Below are positions 60,201-64,000 of a stretch of DNA of 64,000 nucleotides, one piece after another. The stretch lies in assembly GCA_008694505.1 (NCBI GenBank), contig VZDJ01000090.1:9665521-9729520 (forward strand). Direction: 5' to 3'. Both the position numbers and the translations under genes were made by a program. Under the pieces are notes generated by a model. It ran no database searches, was not told the origin of the DNA, and was given only the letters and a program-made list of their open reading frames with translations. The first letter of the stretch is position 1; every line of letters starts with the position of its first letter. The stretch is from Cyanoderma ruficeps (Eukaryota > Chordata > Aves > Passeriformes > Timaliidae).

Positions 60201-61448
60201 ACAAACACCAATGCTGACTGCACTGAATCTGCTACATTTATACTGTGTATTATCTCTATCTGCTGCTCAGCAGCTCTGACTCCAGATATAAACTGAATTT
60301 TCTAGAGCTTGGCAAAAGAATGCACCTCTTACACAAAGGTGGTGCAAGCAGGACCAGAGTTACCAAGCACTGTGATTTTTATGTGTTCTTTTGCCTTCAT
60401 TTCTCCTGCATCTCAGGAACACTTCAGGGACCAGAGGGAGCATAGTGCAGGAACAAGGCAAATGTTCAAAAGATTTTATGGAACCAGAAATTTGGATGCT
60501 GACACACACACAGAGACACAACCATGCAGCTGAGTTTGTCAATGAAGGTGTGGGTGGTCCCCAAGCACAGCACCAATATATATGCAGAGAACTGATTTTT
60601 GTGTAGGAGACCATAACAGAAATCAGGGTTGGAAAAAAGAGCTTTTGGTGACTGTAGACAGCCGTGAGTTTTGAACTGTCCCCTGATAGGGGAAAAAATC
60701 CCAGAAATTAACTTAGCAATTTAATTTAGCAGTTTGGTTTTTTTACTCAAATACCATCTTTTTGGCATTCTTCTTTGTATTTGATAAAATAAATGGAATT
60801 ATTTAAGCTGTAGTAGGAAAAATGCTCCACTACTGCATTAAATTGCAATGCTCAAACTTCTTAGCAAGGGACAATTAAAATTTGTTTTAGGGGAAATGGT
60901 TTTTACTTTCCTGCATAGCTAGAATACAGATTTAGTATACCTTTTTGCCTGTCCCAAGCGAGGCCTTACAAACAGACGCCAAATGACACAAATATTGACT
61001 GACAGCTGTAATATTTAGCTCATAGCCTGTTTGCTAGTCCTAACATACTCAACATTGGCTGTTTTTCAGTAAACATGGCATTTAGTTTATCTGGGCTGTG
61101 TTAACCATTACATGTAATCAGCAAAAAGTCTGCAACCTAAAGGGGGCACCAGAAGATCATAATCGGAGGGTGTCCTGTTGAGCAAAGAGCTGTGTTTGGG
61201 GTTGTCTCTGGCAGGAGGCCGTGCAGGAGGCAAAGGTACCGGAACAGTAGGTGCATCACAGACATCTCCTGAATGACACAACCACAAGAAGTGAATGTTT
61301 TCCTGTTGCACCCCTAGGGCAGCACAGAGTATATCTTCTCAGCAAACAACGAAAAAACAGAAACGTACCCGATTCCGGATGTTTAGATTTCTTTATCTCG
61401 GAAGTAGCACCGTGTGTTCCATTTGCACATTGACCATTCTCACACACC
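50983..61448 (-). CDS. CBLB: CBLB (E3 ubiquitin ligase Cbl-b), C-terminal coding region, five coding segments
   Basis: Cbl-b is a RING E3 ligase that restrains antigen-receptor and costimulatory signalling. Only the C-terminal region is present. Segments in transcript order: 61448-61369, 61268-61137, 59862-59725, 57258-57145 and 51245-50983, joined in phase with stop TAG at 50983-50985. The product has repeated proline-rich SH3-ligand motifs ([48 protein letters not shown]). Two tyrosine motifs are present ([17 protein letters not shown]). The UBA domain ([15 protein letters not shown] to ARSILREF) is followed by [11 protein letters not shown]. This order matches human CBLB as I remember it. 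The TKB, linker and RING domains lie beyond the window. Acceptors and donors are canonical except for the weak donor at 61136. Confidence 0.96.
51246..57144 (-). other. CBLB: CBLB last coding intron
   Basis: A 5.9-kb GTAAGG...GAAACAG intron on the - strand. It holds an A-rich tract (51608-51690), a short exon-like open segment on the + strand (52737-52810), a CpG-poor GC-richer block (53790-54080) with a 174-codon chance frame, and a CR1 fragment (54401-55040). Confidence 0.85.
54401..55040 (-). mobile_element. CR1 LINE 3' fragment, - orientation, about 640 bp
   Basis: It begins ATATCATAGAATAATAGAAT, then GGGTTGGGTTGGAAAGGACC, continues through CCATGGGCAGGGACACCTTC and AGGTTGCTCAGAGCTCC, and ends near ACAGCACCCCCAAGTCC. 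Its 3' terminus is at about 54401 and it is 5'-truncated at about 55040. Read on the - strand it contains remnants of the reverse-transcriptase C-terminal region ([17 protein letters not shown]), with internal deletions and frame breaks. It is a dead copy. Confidence 0.93.
57145..57258 (-). CDS. CBLB: CBLB exon, second LPPAR motif and DYDQLP tyrosine
   Basis: The acceptor is GGTATCACAG and the donor is CAG|GTAAGG. It encodes [20 protein letters not shown], then [18 protein letters not shown] (38 codons, both ends split Asp codons). It lacks two residues found in human between PARR and GEN. Confidence 0.95.
57259..59724 (-). other. CBLB: CBLB intron
   Basis: A 2.5-kb GTAAGA...ATCACAG intron. 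A perfect 12-bp-stem hairpin lies at 58355-58385. Nothing else was recognised. Confidence 0.85.
58355..58385. repeat. Inverted repeat, 12-bp stem, 7-nt loop
   Basis: TGTTGTGCACCT is separated by GTGTGTG from its exact reverse complement. There is no extension beyond 12 bp on either side. Confidence 0.85.
59725..59862 (-). CDS. CBLB: CBLB exon, polyproline SH3-ligand segment
   Basis: The acceptor is TAAACTGCAG and the donor is CTG|GTAAGA. It encodes [20 protein letters not shown], then [20 protein letters not shown] and LFLHS. A run of CCA codons makes the polyproline core. Human CBLB has [20 protein letters not shown]. Confidence 0.95.
59863..61136 (-). other. CBLB: CBLB intron with a weak donor
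   Basis: A 1.27-kb intron, GTTGCA...AACTGCAG. A (CA)n-like CACACACA occurs near 60502. No repeats or coding signal. Confidence 0.8.
61137..61268 (-). CDS. CBLB: CBLB exon, PARPP/NPKH motif and DYDLL tyrosine
   Basis: The acceptor is TGTCATTCAG. The segment encodes [19 protein letters not shown], then [20 protein letters not shown] and LVPPL (44 codons). It ends TTAG|GTTGCA, a weak donor that is the only one keeping the frame into the next exon (EDAFDN). Human has [19 protein letters not shown]. Confidence 0.93.
   Translation of the reverse strand, partial: EMSVMHLLFRYLCLLHGLLPETTPNTALCSTGHPPIMIFWCPL
61269..61368 (-). other. CBLB: 100-bp CBLB intron
   Basis: GTACGT...CATTCAG, unusually short. 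It has no stop in the incoming frame, but its length is not a multiple of three, so retention would shift the frame and reach a stop early in the next exon. Confidence 0.85.
61369..61448 (-). CDS. CBLB: CBLB exon, variable linker before the PARPP motif
   Basis: The acceptor is TGTCTTTAG and the donor is TCGG|GTACGT. It encodes [17 protein letters not shown] through KKSKHPES. Human CBLB has [20 protein letters not shown], then a longer end (PDLSIYLK), so this segment is about six to eight residues shorter at its 3' side. Phase matches the next exon through a split Gly codon. Confidence 0.85.
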
Positions 61449-64000
61449 CTAAAGACAGACATCAAGCAGGAAGCAATCAACCATTTAGCCAAGCATTAAT
61501 TCCCTGAATGAGCAGCACCTGGCAGTTCGCTATATGGAAACGAATCAGGGACAATAAGCCGCATCGATTTTAAAATTTACATTTTTAGATATTGAGAGCA
61601 GATGCTGGTTAACCCTCATTAAAACTGCTTTGAAGGATTATGCTGCTTTCTTGGTGATGTACCAACCTGGCTTAAAATAACACAGGCTGCAATACAAGTT
61701 AGAGGAAGAATTAACAAACACAGTCCTCACTTCAGAGCTCAGGTCATTACTTTATTCACTCTGTTGCATCATAGGCTCAATTTTAGTTCACCTTGCCAGA
61801 TGCTGAATTTTCCCTAGCAGAATTATGAAGAAAGGGAAATGTGGATTTTGCTAATTATCCACACCAAAGCACACAGAAAAACCATTAAACAAGAAGTAAG
61901 AACAACAAAAAAAATCCAAACAGGACACCACAATACACACTAATAACAAATTTCAACTCAACTTTGCCAAACATTAAAAAAAAACCCTGTGAAAACCCCC
62001 AAACTGAACTAGTCAAAGCAGTTTTGCAGAACCTATTTATTTCTGTATCAAAAAACTGAGCCTTGCTGATACTTCCACCACAGTTTACTGATTTTTTTTT
62101 TTCTTAAACGGAAGCATATGCTGCCCTCAAAACTTAACAACAGTACCAAATCAATATGAAAAGCATCCAACCAAACAGTAAAGAGTGCCTACAATCTTGT
62201 TGAAAATACTGGAGATAATTTTTTTAAGACTTTGTTCAAATATGGCAGAAAAAAATACTGAACAAGCCTTTTCATAATATTAAAATATTGTCTAAAAATA
62301 CAAAAGAACCAGGAAATTGCTCCTGTCGCTGGAACTGTGGGCCCTGCATATTCAGAAAGAACCAGGCAAGAGACTTTCCTCAGAAAAAGGCCACCATGCT
62401 AAGCAATTCCTGCTTAAAGATAAAAATCCCATTCCACCATGCACCATTATTATTAAACACTGGGAAATCTGCTAGAGTTATATCAGCTAAAATTTCAGAT
62501 TTGGGGTTTTTACCAACAGTATTAGTATTAATAAACCTGTCAGCTTTGGCCAAATGGAAAGGAGGAAATAAGGGTCTAGAATAATTTAAAATACATGAAC
62601 AGGAAAGAGGACGTGAATTGCATTTGTGGTCCCAAGAGTTAAAACTAGAAGTAATGAAATAAATATAAGAATAATTGCAAGACTTAAAAACAAACAAACA
62701 AAAGACCCTAATGGTAAGATATCTTTTGCTATAAATTAATTCCCCCAGAGAAGTGGTAGAGGAAGTGTTGTTTCCTTTTTTGACATTAAATTGGTTCAAT
62801 CTTTCAAATGCAGTGGATGCAACACTTCCTTTGACTCCTCACAATATACACTAAGTAATTAAGAACATTTTCTAATCTAAGTTGTAATCAATTCTGCATT
62901 TTCAATCATGCAACTAGCCACAAGCAGCAAGGTAACATGGCACCACTTCAGAAGTATTCAGTCCATGATGAGCAGAGCTAAGTGATCAGTTTACAAACAA
63001 TGCTGAAATACCTGTTTACATTAACAGTAAACACCAGAAAAAAAGGGAATCCAATGAGTACTAACAAGCAAGCCTTCTGTCCTTTCCCCTTTTGGATAAA
63101 GCTTTATTAGGAAAAGACAGAAAATGTAATCATGTAACATTCTTCTAATAATAGCCTAATTAGTAACGCTGAAATTCTTTCCTTTTCTTATTCCTGATGT
63201 TCTGCAGTAACGAACCAGACAATTAAATGATCTGCCAGAAAGTAAGACTGTGAATCATTTTTTGTATTATTCTTGAAATATTTTTAGCACTGTCATATCT
63301 ACAGGTAAAAGAGAAAAGGCAACACAAATTTGGGAGTAGGATGGAACAATTACATAATTCTAAACTACCAAACATTCTGACAAAATTTTTAAGCTCTTTA
63401 GCTTACTGAAAACTCCACATACTATTCAAGAAGTGAGGGACTAACACTTTGGAAAGAGAAAGTGACACTGGGGGAAAGAATTGAAATGTGCTAAAAATTT
63501 ATGACATTAAAAAAAAAAGTTGATAGCAGCTTTGTTGAACAATAATGAGAAGTTTCATTGGAACAAAACATCCCTCCCATGTTACTTAATGAAATACATT
63601 AAAAGAACGCAACATCAACCAGGAATCAGTTTCTTTCTTGAAAACTTTATCTCAGCTTTCACATCTAAGCAGTGACATTAGCTAAAAGAAGACATTTTAA
63701 GTGTGTGGAACACTAGACTATTTTTTTTTTACCTTTAATGCCTAGGAGAATGGTTTGAGTTAAATTTTTTATAAGAATGCATAAAAGGAGTTGGTGGTTT
63801 TAATCATGAAGCAACTTGAATAGCAAACCAAGGGATTTTATCTGTAGCAAATCCTGAATTCATGTAGAAAACCCCACCATATGCACAGTAAAAACTGGAG
63901 AAAACTTGGAAATCATCTTCCTATCTATAGCCTCTATTAAAAATTGTAAGGGTCTGGTAAAATACTGTTCCAGCCAACTGAAGGCACTCAATTATTTTCT
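61449..64000 (-). other. CBLB: CBLB intron, partial at the window end
   Basis: The exon expected upstream (human EYDVPP and DEYKIP region) is not recognisable here. The stretch is AT-rich with (CAAA)n-like CAAACAAACAAA at about 62692-62703 and poly-A/T tracts. No gene or clear transposable element was seen. Confidence 0.8.

Noticed and set aside
1..64000. CRISPR arrays, tRNA or rRNA genes, bacterial operons
   Set aside because: No regularly spaced repeats, cloverleaf genes or ribosomal sequence were seen. The window is a vertebrate chromosome segment.

Overview
This is vertebrate nuclear DNA, almost certainly from a bird. The AT-rich sequence carries intron-split genes with GT-AG junctions. 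It also holds fragments of the CR1 LINE family with the avian 3' terminus (ATTCTRTG-type repeats), and the two genes are neighbours in amniotes generally. The species cannot be fixed from the sequence. There are no prokaryotic features, no CRISPR array and no novel multi-gene system. Layout: 1-24765 is the 3' half of ALCAM (CD166; BEN/SC1/DM-GRASP in chicken) on the + strand. Nine coding segments (2658-20820) encode the last three Ig-like C2 domains, a 13-residue membrane-proximal microexon, the transmembrane helix and the short cytoplasmic tail. A separate 3'UTR exon (22437 to about 24765) follows. About 24770-50235 is intergenic, with low-complexity tracts, small repeats, one CR1 fragment (39466-39776), a CpG-rich patch near 33440-33690 and no recognisable gene. 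About 50236-61448 is the 3' end of CBLB (E3 ubiquitin ligase Cbl-b) on the - strand: five coding segments for the proline-rich C-terminal region and the UBA domain, plus a short 3'UTR. From 61449 to 64000 is CBLB intron. The two genes are convergent, tail to tail, about 25 kb apart. Both act in T-cell activation: ALCAM is the ligand of CD6, and Cbl-b sets the threshold for costimulation. Nothing in the sequence shows shared regulation. Neither gene is complete: ALCAM lacks its signal peptide and two V domains, and CBLB lacks its TKB and RING regions. All exons were placed by hand from splice signals, reading phase and remembered human proteins. Points worth a second look are: a GC-AG intron and a 75-bp intron in ALCAM; three possible polyadenylation sites, with paired miR-9-type seed matches lying between them; a perfect 22-bp palindrome beside a one-base assembly ambiguity; a very weak splice donor in CBLB; a CpG-rich intergenic patch; and a speculative phase-compatible exon pair flanking the last CBLB exon.
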